From Eulemur rufifrons (taxonomy: Eukaryota > Chordata > Mammalia > Primates > Lemuridae), in assembly GCF_041146395.1 (NCBI RefSeq), contig NC_090990.1:41922001-41986000 (forward strand): a DNA stretch of 64,000 nucleotides. Direction: 5' to 3'. Under the pieces are notes generated by a model. That model did not search any database. It saw nothing but the letters and a program-made list of their open reading frames with translations, and was not told the DNA's origin. Below, piece by piece: positions 11,756-23,682 of the stretch (position 1 is its first letter; each line of letters starts with the position of its first letter). The position numbers were made by a program, and so were the translations under genes.

Positions 11756-12335
11756 TGTGTTGCATTATGTTCCCCGCCCCCAAAATTCATATGTTGAAGT
11801 CTTAACCCCAGTACCTCAGAGTATGAACTTATTTGGAGATGGAGGTTTGGTTTTTTTTTTTTTTTTTTTGAGACAGAGTCTCACTCTGTTGCCCGGGCTA
11901 GAGTGCTGTGGTGTCAGCCTAGCTCACAGCAACCTCAAACTCCTGGGCTCAAGCGATCCTCCTGCCTCAGCCTCCTGAGTAGCTGGGACTACATGCATGT
12001 GCTGCCATGCCTGGCTAATTTTTTCTATATATATTTTTAGCTGTCCATATAATTTCTTTCTATTTTTAGTAGAGACGGGGTTCTTGCTCTTGTTCAGGCT
12101 GGTCTGAACTCCTGACCTTGAGCGATCCTCTCTCCTCGGCCTCCCAGAGTGCTAGGATTACAGGCGTGAGCCACTGCGCCCGGCCAAGATAGAGGTCTTT
12201 ACCAAGGCATTTAAGCTAAACGTGAGGTGATTAGGCCAGGCTCTAATCTGATATGACTGATGTCCTTATAAAATTGGGGAATTTGGATGCAGAGAGATGC
12301 ACAGAGGTGAGACAATGTGAAGGTGCAGGAGACAA
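11756..12335 (+). mobile_element. MLT1-like MaLR LTR, split by a lemur Alu
   Basis: The left part (11756-11850) has 'ccaaaattcatatgttgaag' and 'cttatttggagatgg'. The right part (12186-12335) continues with 'aggtgattaggccaggctct' and 'tgtccttataaaattgggg', as in MLT1-type LTRs. The Alu sits between them. The 3' end of the LTR is missing or unrecognisable. Confidence 0.75.
11851..12185 (-). mobile_element. Full-length lemur-type Alu SINE
   Basis: Begins with a 19-base T run (the A-tail in antisense), then gagacagagtctcactctg, and ends gccactgcgcccggcc. Both monomers are present. The linker at about 12023-12080 includes 'tctatatatatttttagctg' and 'tccatataatttctttctat', the extended form shared with two other copies in this window. 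Confidence 0.93.
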
Positions 12336-12379
12336 TGTTAAAGTGTCATTTGGTTAAGTAAAGATAAGATCATTTAAAT

Positions 12380-12545
12380 TATGGACACTATTAACAACAT
12401 AGAAAATCATATGTATATAGACCTAAATAAATGAAAGGAAATCAAGTATAAAAGACTAAAAGGAAATATACCAAAATGGCAACAGTGTTTACGTTAGGTG
12501 GTAGATTATGGGTGATTTTTCCTGTCTTTTCTAAGTTTTGGGTGA
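12380..12545 (+). repeat. L1 3' end fragment
   Basis: Contains 'aaaggaaatataccaaaatg', then 'ggtggtagattatgggtgat', a pattern of old mammalian L1 3' regions. Confidence 0.6.
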
Positions 12546-12549
12546 TGTA

Positions 12550-13770
12550 GTTTAAAGCACCAATAATGAAAGCAAATTTACCTTTCAGGAAAACAAAGGG
12601 TAAACAATGTATGCTAGTGTCAAAAATGACTTGGTTTTTTGATTTTGTTCCATTTTTATTGAACAACTTATATGTACTAGGCCCTATGCCAGCCACTTAG
12701 GGATATAGTAAAAAGATGTCCCTGCCTCAGATTTTACTGTCAGGGTTCTACATAAACTCATACTTACTATCTGTTCCTCTCTAAATATACGTAGAAATAC
12801 TGCATTTTCTCCAAACTTTAATCTACCATGCAAATACTCTCATTCAGAGAGAAAAAAAGTTATGTGTGTAACCCAGGTACCTCTAAACACATCAGAAAGT
12901 TTTCTTCCAAATGTTGTTCAATAAACCAGTCAGCCATGTAGCCTCTCTGATAGGTGCAGTTGCCAAAAATTCTACCTGCAGTGTGAAGCCAAATTGGGGG
13001 AAAAGCCATTGCTACATCACGTGACAACATCCAGCTAACATGAGGCCATCTTGCAGACTCAAGGCCACGGGACCTCTGAATTCAAGGGTGTGTTTGTTGG
13101 CTGGTCGTCGGTGCACCTTTGGGCACACTGCAAACATGTCAGATCCCCAATTCACTGAAACAGTGTCTCTTCTCACCTCACATGTCTGAGCCCAATCTGT
13201 TCAGAGGAATTAATTTTCCAAATGTGTGACCCAAAGCCACCATTCTTTGGTGACAGTGCTCAGTCCATCCAGCCTTCCCAGCATAAGCTCTGTCGTCACT
13301 GGCCCTGCCAAATCCACCCTTTTCCTTCTGTTATTGCTGGTGTTTGACCCCTCCCACCCCAACCTCACCAAGCAGTTGACAGGAAGAGGGTCTTTTCTGG
13401 TTATCCAAGTTTTTGCTGAATAGGTGAAGTTTAGCTATACAAAAATGAAAAACGGGGAAAAAAAAAAAAAAGGAAGAATAGAATCCACCAGACTTTAAAT
13501 TATTTTCTCTTCCTTGAGTTACCTAATTGAGTCTACTCTCCCATTTATTACCGTTATCTAACTGAATTGTTTCTGCTGAATTCCTGTTGGGCAGTTTGCT
13601 CCTGTTTAGAGTATCTGTGAAGATATATTAGAAATTTTACTTCAAGGAAGGACAGATTTAAAAACCAGTTTGGGTGGTGGAGGCAGGAGGGGCGAGCGTA
13701 GGTGAACGTGCAGTGGGGAGCACTCATCAAGGAAGACTGCCTCTCCTTCACTTCAAATCCTCAAGCTTCT
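12550..13770. other. Unassigned intronic sequence
   Basis: No exon or clear repeat recognised. A poly-A run lies at about 13456-13471. Confidence 0.45.
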
Positions 13771-13774
13771 GTCA

Positions 13775-13859
13775 ACTAGATGTGGAGCTCCTTGACTTAG
13801 AATCAGATCTTTTTAACTTCATACCTAGTATACAGCAGGCAATTGACAAATGTTGTATG
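13775..13859 (+). repeat. L2 LINE 3' end
   Basis: Contains 'tgtggagctccttgactt', 'cctagtatacagcaggcaat' and 'caaatgttgtatga'. The Alu that follows inserted at its end. Confidence 0.55.
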
Positions 13860-13874
13860 ATTAAGTAGGTGAAT

Positions 13875-13905
<31 letters not shown>

Positions 13906-14069
13906 GAGACAGAGTCTCGCTCTGTTGCCCCGGCTAGAGTGCCGTGATGTCAGCCTAGCTCACAGCAACCTCAAACTCCTGGGCTCAAGCGATCCTCCTC
14001 CCTCAGCCTCCCGAGCAGCTGGCACTACAGGTGCGCACCACCTTGCCCGGCTAATTAAGCAGGTGAATG
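13860..14069 (-). mobile_element. 5'-truncated Alu (right monomer only) with target duplication
   Basis: The body at 13876-14053 is a (GTTTT)-rich A-tail in antisense followed by the right Alu monomer; it stops at 'cccggctaatt', the linker. Flanking 16-bp copies at 13860-13875 and 14054-14069 differ at one base (attaagYaggtgaatg). This is a truncated retroposition event with no later deletion. Confidence 0.9.
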
Positions 14070-15090
14070 AATGAATAAACGAACACAGCTGCTTTGGGTC
14101 TTGTAAGGAAACCAGTGGCCTCCAGGTCAGATGTCGTTACCATCTTTACTAGAATGGTAATGTCTATATACCTTCACAGATCATTTCTCTTTCCTGCTCA
14201 AAAACATATAATGTTGTCAAGTCCACGTTTTATAGCCACGCTGATTAAGCTGACAGAGGAAAGATAATAGCTTCTGAATCCAATTTTCGAGGGTTTTGAA
14301 ATATAAACCCTCACTGTATGGAGAAACCTTATACTTCCTCCATCGATCTCATAGTGCCTCTTCTCCTCGGCAAGTCCCAGGGCGCTTTTCCAATCCCACA
14401 TTGCTCTGTGCTGAAGCCAAAGCCCAGTTTCCTGCTTCAAAAGGCCCTTTGTTTGGACTCTCTTTCCAAATCAGCGTATCCTGAGCCTGAACCTCCTTAC
14501 TTTTGAGAACTCTGATGCCTTGGCAGCAGCGCGCTTTGCCAGCAGGTTTGCGGTCCTTAACAGCTTTCAGAAACCTCAATGTGAGGGCATGTCTATAGCT
14601 AAGAAACTCTTTTCATGGAAGGGAGGAGAGAGAGTATTATTTCAAGAGCTGCGAAAACAACTTCGAATTGACTCTTTAGTCTTTAATTGCTACCAGAAGA
14701 CTGAGAACTTCTTGTTCTCTTGTATTTTTAATTGAGATGATAATTTTAATCAACTTTAAATGATATTGGTTAATATGCTCTGCTTAATCTCTCAGGCAGG
14801 TTTTGCCTCCGAACACCGGAAGGGCATTAAAGATAAATTTCCAACATGTTCCTTCCCAATTGGAAAATGCCTCCAGCTGAGCACAAACGCAAAGGTAGCT
14901 ACATCTGTGCGGCCGCCATATGATTCTCCGGAAGGCCTCCAAAGTTACTTTCCCAAGATCAGATAAACTGTGTCTAATCTGTACTTTGTACTTACACATG
15001 TTAAAAATCCAGGTAGTACTCTCCTCGTGTATTTATTTGTTCAAAAGTTTGTCAATTATTTATGACAGATAACAGTTTCCAAACGCTTAG
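14070..15090. other. Unassigned intronic sequence
   Basis: No repeat recognised. The stretch at about 14740-15000 has TAAT-rich and CpG-containing parts ('tgtgcggccgccatatg') and could be conserved non-coding DNA; comparison with other mammals is needed to tell. Confidence 0.4.
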
Positions 15091-15099
15091 GGGTCAGGG

Positions 15100-15325
15100 T
15101 ATATTAATGACGAAGAGCCTACTGTCTGCCAGGCATTTTCTGATCTTCAGACACCCTGTAAAGCAGAACTCATTATCCCCATTTAGAGGTGAGGAAACTG
15201 AAGTTCAGAGAGGTTAGGACACTTGCCTCAGGTTATAAGCTAGCAAATGGTGGGGCCAAGATTTGAACCCTGAACTGTCTGGCCCTAAGACATATGCTCT
15301 TTCTCGTGTGCCACACTGCTTCTTA
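15100..15325 (-). repeat. MIR SINE
   Basis: Nearly complete antisense copy: 'gcctactgtctgccaggca', 'attatccccatttagaggtg', 'aggaaactgaagttcagaga', 'caagatttgaaccctgaact' and 'gtgtgccacactgctt'. Confidence 0.85.
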
Positions 15326-15499
15326 GAGTTCAAAAACTTTGACTCTTGGGTTAAAATTGCAGGAGCTTGTGATGGTGAATCTCCTAGCCTTTCCTCCTGT
15401 TTGCACCCCGTGACAACATTCAGCAATTTAACACAGTCAAGACCTCCAACCATCAAGCACTGGCCTAGGCAGGGAGTCTTTTACACTTGATGACCTCTG

Positions 15500-15605
15500 C
15501 AGGTCTTAAAGACCATCTAATTCAACTGCCCCATTATGCAGGCAAGGAAATTTAGACCAACAGAGTGCAAGTGATTTGTTTAAGGTCACTAATGCCAAAA
15601 CTAGA
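15500..15605 (-). repeat. MIR-like fragment
   Basis: Contains 'gcaaggaaatttagaccaac' and 'gtttaaggtcactaatg', a worn antisense MIR core. Confidence 0.4.
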
Positions 15606-15639
15606 ATGACTTGAGATCAGGAGGTAACAGTACCCCAGG

Positions 15640-15885
15640 CTGGAGTAGTAAGGCGGTACAGGGAGCAGAAACCAGCTTTAAGAACGGATGCTCTTCCTGT
15701 GGGCTGAGGAGAGGGTGCTTTAGGAGGGGAAAGAGCATGAACAAAGGCCAGAATGCAGACGTCTGTGTGGTGTTTCCAGGAAGCAATGAGACCGATTTGG
15801 ATGATGGTGGATATCAATGAGAACATCTGTGCATTACCAGTAAGGCTGGCAGGAACCACAAACTGTTAACTGTAGATGCCGCTGG
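15640..15885 (-). repeat. L2 LINE fragment
   Basis: Contains 'gagcatgaacaaaggccag' and 'tggtggatatcaatgagaac', resembling the reverse complement of the L2 reverse-transcriptase C-terminal region. Diverged. Confidence 0.45.
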
Positions 15886-15889
15886 AAAG

Positions 15890-16525
15890 TGCAATTAAAA
15901 GGGATGGTGAGCAAAGGTTATTCCCTTTTAACATAGTCATATTTGGGGAATTTTTTTAAAATAAGAACATATTACTGTGTTTTGGGGTGTTATGTTAAGG
16001 TTTAAGAGGCTTTGTAGATTACTGACACATGGAGCCAATATCTGATTTGCAGAATAACCAAATCCGTAGTGTAAACAGATGCTTAAAACTATGGTATTTA
16101 CTGGATTTGAACTTGAACCTGCACAAGGTAAGAGTTTAGTTTCCTCTGGATTTTGCCCATTTTCTAGGACAGTTAGTCTGAGCCTAGTTTTCCCATCTAT
16201 CAAATGGGTGTGAGGAGGGGAGAACTCTGGATGCTTGGCCCCCTCCACCTCCCGCATTCTAAGGTTATTCTAAAGGTTGGTCGTTGGTACTGGGCAGAGT
16301 GGGAGGCAAAGGAACCACTCTGCTAAACGGACTTCTTCAGTGCAGTCCCTTCCTTGACAATGGCGCCTAAGAGCATTCTCCTAATTTGTCTGTCCAAACA
16401 GCTGGGATGTTATTGTTTGCAGAAGTCTTCCCCCATCACCCACTCACCTTCAAACATAGGGTCAATAACTCCCTCAATTCTGCTACCTCTGTACAGAGTA
16501 CACATATTTCTACAACTTCGCCTGT
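15890..16525. other. Unassigned intronic sequence
   Basis: A worn MIR-like scrap may lie near 16060-16220 ('tcccatctatcaaatgggtg'). No exon recognised. Confidence 0.4.
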
Positions 16526-16529
16526 TCAG

Positions 16530-16645
16530 TGTAGGCTTGAGAGGATTCGAGGGCTGGGACCACATCCCATTCATCATTAGATCCCAACACATACCACAGT
16601 ACCTGCCATATTAAAGGTGCTCAATGTATATTTGTTGAAATGACT
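16530..16645 (+). repeat. L2 LINE 3' end
   Basis: Contains 'tcgagggctgggaccacat', 'ccacagtacctgccatatta' and 'gctcaatgtatatttgttga'. Confidence 0.65.
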
Positions 16646-16949
16646 CATCACCATTTATTCAGGTGCTTTTAATTATAAAATTGATAGATATTATTCTTAA
16701 TGCTAATAAATACTTACCAATGCTGTACCAAACAGCTGGTGCAGTGTTAAAATTATAGGAAGGTTGACTTTATATCAGTATAAGCCTTTGAACAATTAGA
16801 ACTGCCTCCAAGGAAAAACCTCACCGTCACTGGAAGTATTAAGCAGAGGCTTGATATTAACCAAGAAAAGGTTTAGAGGGGTTGTACCCTGGATGGGGGT
16901 GGAGGTGGGAGTGGGAGGATCAATTAAATGGTAATAAAACCTGAGTTTG

Positions 16950-17120
16950 GACATAAGAAACATAGATCTGAGGTTAATTTCTAATACCTAACCTCTTTAT
17001 GCCTCGGTTTTTATCATCTGTAAAACTGGACTAATATACCCATTCCATGAGCATACGGCAGGGATCAAATAAAACACGTGAAGCATCAGGAACACATTAG
17101 GTGCTCTCTAATGTTAGTGC
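16950..17120 (+). repeat. MIR SINE
   Basis: Contains 'ctaacctctttatgcctcgg', 'atcatctgtaaaactggact' and a worn 'ggaacacattaggtgctctc' end. Confidence 0.65.
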
Positions 17121-17504
17121 TTTTCTCTTCCAAATCAGGTATTCTGGTATTTTAGTCTCAGCCTTCTCAGAACTGTGAGAAGCAAGATTGACCCAAACAT
17201 ACTACAGGATTGTTTTTAAAGGGTTTTCCAACAGGTAAGAGCAATGAACTAAATACTTCTGAAGTGACAGAAAAAAGAACAAGTATGGCAATATGGTCAA
17301 ACAGGAAAAGGTTACAGAGAAAATCATTCCCTTCTTCCCCTTCAGTGTGAACTTGTTCTAAGGCACAGAGATTTCAGAGGAAGTGTCCAACGGGGCAATA
17401 GAACTAGAGAATTCTTCATGCTAGAAGATTTGACTGTCAAATTTCACAGATGAGGCCACAGAGTCACAAGGAGAGAAAATTATTTGGTCAAGGTGACCCA
17501 GGAA

Positions 17505-17887
17505 GTTAGTGTCTTAGTCCATTCATGCTGCTATGACATAATATCTTAGACTGGGTAACTTATAAACAACAGAAATTTATTTCTCACAGTTCTGGAGATT
17601 GGTAAATCCAAGATCAGGGCAGCAGCAGAATTGGTGTCTGGTGAGGAACTGCTTTCTGTTTCACAGATGACATCTTCCAGCTGTGTTCTCACGTGATAGA
17701 AGGGCAAAGGGACGAACCAGCTCCCCCAGGCCTCTTTTATAAGAGCACCAATGCCATTCGTGTGAGCTCTGCCCTCCTGAGCTAATCACCTCCCAAAGGC
17801 CCCCACCTTTTAATACCGTCACCTTGGTGATTAGGGTTCAGCATATGAATTTTGGAGAGATACAAACATTCAGACCATAGCAGTTAG
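17505..17887 (-). mobile_element. Solo MST/THE1-type MaLR LTR with 5-bp target duplication
   Basis: The element at 17510-17882 begins tgtcttagtccattcatgct and ends gaccatagca, the reverse complement of an MST-like MaLR LTR. It is flanked by gttag at 17505-17509 and 17883-17887, the 5-bp duplication expected for ERVL-MaLR integration. A solo LTR forms when the two LTRs of a provirus recombine. No internal sequence is present. Confidence 0.9.
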
Positions 17888-17889
17888 AA

Positions 17890-18310
17890 ACAGAGTTAGG
17901 GCATAAACTCAGATTTCTTGTCTCCCAGCTTGGGTATCTTCGCTCTCTAGGAGGTTTTCCTCCCCCCTTGGAGCCCTCTTTAAGGCAAGGACTAGGATGA
18001 GAAAGACCACTCCTTCTAAACACAGTCCTAGCTTCTAGGGTAGGTTAAACTTTTTTTTTTTTTAATAGAAGCTGTCATGGTTGGCACAAATTCAGTTTGT
18101 TGACCATGTTCAAAACACCCTATGAGTACAATATTGTATTAAAAAATACCTAACTGCTCTTTAGTTGCATATTCTCAATCCTCCCAGGTTAGTTAATATT
18201 TATTATGGGCTGTTACAATCTCTTGAAAGTAAGGGGTTTTTTCCATTTCATCACACTGACTTACTGGAAATAGGTCTTACGCACCCAGTGTTTAGCTTCA
18301 TAATTACACT
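17890..18310. other. Unassigned intronic sequence
   Basis: Contains a T run at about 18051-18063. No family or exon recognised. Confidence 0.4.
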
Positions 18311-18324
18311 TAATAATAATTCAG

Positions 18325-18475
18325 CTATTTATAGAAAGAAGAGAGAGATACTATGCCAGTGGCTACCTCAGGATTGTGGTATTACAGGCTACAAAAATTT
18401 TATTTTTCTTTTTGTTTCTTATCTATATTTTCTAAACTAAATTTTTAATGTGCATATTTTCAATACAAATTTTTA
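18325..18475 (+). repeat. L1 3' end fragment
   Basis: Contains 'gccagtggctacctcaggat', then T-rich 'ttttctttttgtttcttatc' and 'tattttctaaactaaatttt', typical of an old L1 3' end. Confidence 0.5.
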
Positions 18476-18559
18476 GCACCTATTATATATAAGGAACTCA
18501 ACATCTATTAAGACAGAACTATACAAAACTATAAAACAAACCGAAAGGTTTGACATTAG

Positions 18560-18870
18560 AAAAGTTAACACGAAGTGCTAGGGGAGCCCAAAGAAAGACT
18601 AATTCTGCCCAGAGGAAATCAGGAAAGGCTTCAGAGAGGGTGCAGGTGGCACCAGAATGACCTGGCAGAAAATTGCCTGGAATAGCCCCAGAATGGAGAT
18701 GTCTGGGAGGAGGGCGTGGAGGCGGGGAGTAGTCAGGGATGAGAAGCAAGAATCTGGAAGGGTTGATTGGCGCTAGATTCTGAAGGGTCTCAAATACACA
18801 GAGAAATGTATTCTGTAGTCAACGAGGGGTCATAAAAGTCCTGTTCTGAACAGAAGGGCCTGTGTGATCA
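18560..18870 (-). repeat. L2 LINE fragment
   Basis: Contains 'caggaaaggcttcagagagg', 'tgcaggtggcaccagaatga' and 'attctgaagggtctcaaata', matching the reverse complement of L2 ORF2 C-terminal sequence in outline. Confidence 0.5.
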
Positions 18871-19049
18871 GAATTGCAATTTTCAGAAAATGACTCCTGT
18901 GTATGCATTGCATAAAGGATATATGGAGGAGAGAATATCACCCTAGGAAAAAAATCTGTAAAGACAATTTTTCAGATCTGGGTGAATAATAACGTGTGCC
19001 CAAAACAGAGTAGAATGGAGAGGAGAGAGCAAATTCAGAAGACAAAAAA

Positions 19050-19260
19050 CGTATATTCATTGTGCAAATCAGTTTACAGCTGCAAAGTATTTTCCTATCC
19101 AGATGGGACACCGTGCATTTGGTCTCAACAGCTCTGTGAGGTAGGCAGGGAGTCAGCATCCTCATTTTATCTTTCATAAAGTGGTAGCAATTTGCCCAAG
19201 GTCAGCCAGCTAATACAGCAAAGTGGGGACTGCAGCCCAGACTCAGCATCAAGCAGCCTC
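19050..19260 (-). repeat. MIR SINE
   Basis: Contains 'caacagctctgtgaggtagg', 'atcctcattttatctttcat' and 'aatttgcccaaggtcagcca' in antisense MIR order. Confidence 0.75.
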
Positions 19261-19334
19261 TTTAAAAATTTCATGTAGTTATCAGCTCAAGACATCTGGC
19301 CGTGTTTTTTTTCCATCTGATGTTTGTGTATCTA

Positions 19335-19435
19335 TCTTCTCATCTTCTCACCTGCACCTTGAGGGCAGGACCCACCTCCTGTATTTCTTTGACTCTCCCT
19401 CAGCACTTTGTATTAATCTCGGTAAATACTGAAAG
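19335..19435 (+). repeat. L2 LINE 3' end
   Basis: Contains 'caccttgagggcaggaccca' and 'ctcggtaaatactgaaag'. Confidence 0.6.
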
Positions 19436-19439
19436 AGAG

Positions 19440-20280
19440 ATGAGATAGGAGCTGACTCTCAGGCATGTTCTCAGCTGTAGTTTTATGACAAAAGAGAATG
19501 GTCAACCACCAAGGACACACTTTCCCATTGGTCTTGTGGGTACTTCCTATTCATCCTCGGTCCACAGCGGAGGAACGGCCCTCGCTGTGATTCCTATGGT
19601 CTGAGGCAGCCCGAATGCTGCTCTGCATCCTAAGTGCGAAGGATCTGTACAAAACGGGCTTGCTCTCAGTCCTATTGAACTTTTCCATGGGTCTGTGTTT
19701 GTCAAAGCTTCATGCCAACTCTGTCAGAAAAAGAAATGCCACAAAACTTCTTTTAGGAAAGGGAAAAAAGACCTATTTTATACACTTGCTCTCATGCTAA
19801 TCACACCGCCATTCAAATCCCAGCTGAATAGGAGCCCTACAATAGCCTGGGAAATACACAGAGCATTTTCCAAAGTGCAAGCTCCTTCACTTAAAATGTT
19901 TCCTTTCCCTGGCTTTTTAACTCCTTTGGAGAAGACTGATAAGAAGAAGAATTAACAATCCAATCTGAAATTGCTATCCCTCCGCAGAAAAGTCATTCCA
20001 TTTCTATATGAAACCAGCAAAGTATTCTCCTACCACAGCGTCTGATCTTTTCTTCTAAGGTGCTACAGACTTGGAGCTGAGATTTTCTTTGATATATTTT
20101 CAGTAAAAGTGGATGCACAGTCCAAGTGACCAGCTCAAAGCAAATTCTAGCGAAGCACTTTCCCTGGAATCTTAGTAGGTGATATCTGCTAATGATTAAC
20201 TAGTTGAATTATTAATACAGCGGGTCACCACCCACCAATAAGAGCTGAGACAGGCACTGCTAACCAAGTTCTGAGAAAAC
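19440..20280. other. Unassigned intronic sequence
   Basis: No recognisable repeat or exon. The part at about 20080-20230 has homeobox-type TAAT/ATTA cores and looks single-copy; a candidate conserved element. Confidence 0.4.
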
Positions 20281-20284
20281 CGAA

Positions 20285-20400
20285 ATGAATGCCAACCTCC
20301 TCCTTCATAGGACTGTTGTGAAATTCAAGCAAGTTAATAATGCATGAAAAGCCCCTAGCTTACTGCCTGCCATATAATAAGTATTCAGTAAAGTTCATGC
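20285..20400 (+). repeat. MIR SINE 3' part
   Basis: Contains 'cataggactgttgtgaaatt', 'tagcttactgcctgccatat' and 'taagtattcagtaaag'. Confidence 0.65.
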
Positions 20401-20554
20401 CTTTCCTTTCCAGCCTAAAAGTTTTGAGTCTACCTCTATCCTCTAGGCATTTACAGAGAAACAGGAAATATTGAAATGGGCAAAAGCCTTTAAACTTCAA
20501 GTCAAACTTCAAAACTTTACAAGTCCTGATAATTTCATTTTAAAACTCTGATTT

Positions 20555-20720
20555 ACAAGCCGGGTGTGGTGGCTCATGCTTGTAATCCCAGCACTATGGA
20601 AGGCCAAGGCGGGAGCACTGCTTTGAGCCCAGGAGTTTGAGATCAGCCTGGATGACATAGTGAGATCCCTGACTGTACAAAAAGTAAATAAAATTGAAAT
20701 TTTTTTAAAAATTAAAAAAT
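20555..20720 (+). mobile_element. Free left Alu monomer-like element
   Basis: Starts 'gccgggtgtggtggctcatg', continues 'cttgtaatcccagcactat' and 'gatcagcctggatgacatag', then runs into an A-rich tail. Only one Alu monomer is present, as in FLAM-type ancestral elements. Confidence 0.8.
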
Positions 20721-20799
20721 AAAAACTTTCTGGTTTCCTTCTTTCTTCACATGCTCATTGAAAATAGTAGTCGGTGAAAACTCAAATGCCAACCTTCGT

Positions 20800-20960
20800 T
20801 CTTGGAGGAAAGAGCATGGGTGTTGGTTGGTTCATGTCTCAGCAGCTCCACCATTTTCTGGTCCCAAGATCCCGAGCAAGGCCCTCAACCTGTCTGAACA
20901 GTGACTGCCTCATCTGTAAAATCAGCTGGAGGAATATCTCCCCTTCAAGCTTGCATGATT
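20800..20960 (+). repeat. MIR SINE
   Basis: Contains 'agagcatgggtgttggttgg', 'cgagcaaggccctcaacctg' and 'gcctcatctgtaaaatcagc'. Confidence 0.6.
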
Positions 20961-22690
20961 TGATGAGATCCATGAGTGTGCCCGACTATAGTGTAAGTGT
21001 ATGTTCATATCTCAGCCTTATTCCAGTTGACATGTGGAGAATGGTATTCTGGGTGTGGTGGTTTTGGTGTTTTATTTTGTTTGCTTTTGGGGGCTATGTA
21101 GCTGGAGATCTACAATGAGAAAAATTGTAGAATATTTAAATTCAGACTTTCAGATGCATATGTTATCATCTAGTAGAAATGTTCAGGGATTATTAATTAA
21201 CAATAACTTCTTGGCTTTCACAGCTGAGGCAAGCACAACTGCAAACAACCAACCTAAGGCAAGATCATAATTAAAGGTTCCTCAACTCCATGGACAGCTT
21301 TAAGAAAATTAAACCTAAAATTAAGACAGATTATTTTCTTCTGGGATTGAAAGCCCTGTATTTTTAACACGTTGACTCAAGACGTATATTTTCGTTGCTC
21401 AGTCAGTCCCTAAGAATTCTGCATTCGTCCTACATCTATAGTACTGATCTCTGAAAGCAATCATTCACAAAGGTGAGTGCAGCCCACCATGCCCCCTGCA
21501 GTGTTCTTGGGGCGACTCTCACCAAACATTTAAATGAGAAGCCCACTAAATAAAAGACTCTCTGCCAAGTCGGTAACAACTTTGGAAATATTTTAAAAAT
21601 CTCAGCTTGCTGGAAGTTCCTTTCTATGATCACAGTATGTGCAGTTGCTTCAAAAGAAGACACTGTGCATCTAATAAAAATATCCATTAAGGCCAAGATG
21701 ATAGCAAGGCAAATGCAACATTAAGAAATATTATATTAGGCCATTCTTCCCTAGAACCCTATAGAGGCCAAATTGACCAAAACAGCTACTTTCGGCAAGT
21801 GTCTAATGAAATCTGCTGTGTGGCTGGGAAGCATGTCTGCCACTTCCTGTCAGTGGTTGCTAACTTCACAACAATGTGGGTCATTTGTGGGGAAGAGGCT
21901 ACTGGTGGAAGTTCCATTTACTACATTTAATGAAGGAGCTGCATCCGCAGCCACTAACCAGAGAAGCTCAAAATCTCTCCATGTGACCCAAAGGTTACAC
22001 CAAACCACAATGACAGCTGACTGAGCCCATGGTACAAAAAGGGTCACGAACAGAGTGACCCATTATTGCTGCCTGATGCAAGTGACAGAAGGCCTAGTTC
22101 AAGTCCCTCTTCCCTTTAAGAAGCCCTCTCATATAATCCAGGACCCAGTGGTCTTATTCTTTAAATTCACAGAGCTGCTGGTCCATTCCAGATTGTCCAA
22201 CCTTTTCACCCTCAGAGATCCCTTGCAGTTCCTTCTTGTCCCCCTGTGACACATCTAGAGATGTCTGTACTTACCAAGTAGAGTATATTTTACAGCATTT
22301 CTTCATTTTTATTGATCAAAGCATAGAAAGTGCCAATCCCATCTCTTGATTAGTGGAAATAACCAGCAAGACCAGAGTGAAGGGACAGATGTCATCAAAT
22401 CACAAATGTACAATGCTGATGCTTTGACCAGTCTAGGCAGAAGCTGGTGCTCTGAGTTACTCTTGGCAAGTTAATCATTGGTAAAAGTCCAGTATACAGA
22501 GATATTTTTGAAGTATTGAAAATAGCATAGGATGTCCCATGACTGCCCTAAAAGACTTTACACGTCCAGAGAACCCAGGGTGAGAAGCATGAGTCTAACT
22601 CATTTTGGACAATTCTTCAGGTGCTGCCGATATGAAAGCCAGCACTGGGTAGCAGGGGAAAGCATGGGCTCCCGGAACACTTGGAGAACT
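20961..22690. other. Unassigned intronic sequence
   Basis: About 1.7 kb in which no repeat or exon was recognised. Open frames are short and not protein-like. Confidence 0.45.
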
Positions 22691-22699
22691 TAAGCAGTC

Positions 22700-23090
22700 A
22701 GGCCTCATGGTTAAGAATGGCCTCACCAGGCCAACTTCGGACCCCAGCTGTCAAACTCACTTGCTATACAACCTCTTCTAAGTTATTTTTAACATCTCCG
22801 AACCTCAGTTCTATAAAATGGAGATATCAGTAATAAGTACTTCCTACGTTCACTGGAAGTATTAAACAGAACGCATGCACACTGCTTAACCTGGTGAGAG
22901 CCAGCACACAATAAATGTTAGCAATGCTCACTGTTTAGGCATACTTGAGTCTAAACTCCAGCCCCAATACGTATCAGCTGTATGAACTTATGCAAATCAT
23001 TTACCCTGCCTGAGCTGCAAAACCAGGTCTATTCTGTCATTGGAAAGATTAAGTGAGATATCATGTGAAGCATTTAACAATAAATGTGAT
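22700..23090 (+). repeat. Two adjacent sense MIR copies
   Basis: The first (about 22700-22930) has 'aacctcagttctataaaatg' and ends 'acacaataaatgttagcaat'. The second (about 22940-23090) follows directly with 'gagtctaaactccagcccca', 'gcaaatcatttaccctgcct' and 'acaataaatgtgatacct'. They lie head to tail. Confidence 0.7.
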
Positions 23091-23094
23091 ACCT

Positions 23095-23680
23095 CTTCTT
23101 CACCCTCTTAAAATATTTGTGGTTTAATTTTTCACACACTTATAGCTTGATTTTGAGTGCATTTATAGCTCAATGCTCCAATGAATTCCTTAAGATCTGT
23201 GCTTGTGTCTTACATTCTTTACTATCTCCTGGTATCCAGTACATGAGTCTAAAAGATACATGGTGATTCTAATTTCTGAGATGATAATTACACATATAGC
23301 CATCTATCCAGAGGTAAAAAAAAAAAAAAAAAAAAAGGTGAATAATTAGCCTTATTGGAAACTGAATAGATAGATTTCTGTTTCGTGGCCTTTAACATAT
23401 TGTAAAGCAGATCCTAGGAATATATAGGTTTGAAATATTTGCACTTTTAATTGTTTTCAAGGTACTCCGAAGATTGTTTTGCGGAGCCAAGCGTCCGCGT
23501 GTCCCAGCCTGCTCTGTGGAAGTGTTACTCAGCAGAATCTGCCTGACGACCCGGCATCCATTTCTGAGTCAGCTGATTGTTCTCTGCTCACTCATCTCAA
23601 ACCCAGAGACACCACTAAACTGATTAAAAACTTTCTTTCTTTGTGGAAAATGTCCCTGAGAACAAAGTGACACTATGGTG
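23095..23680. other. Unassigned intronic sequence with poly-A
   Basis: Poly-A run at about 23317-23337. No family or exon recognised. Confidence 0.45.
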
Positions 23681-23682
23681 GT

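Noticed and set aside
15937..16257. Minus-strand open frame of 106 codons
   Set aside because: No domain recognised and no splice or promoter context; treated as chance.
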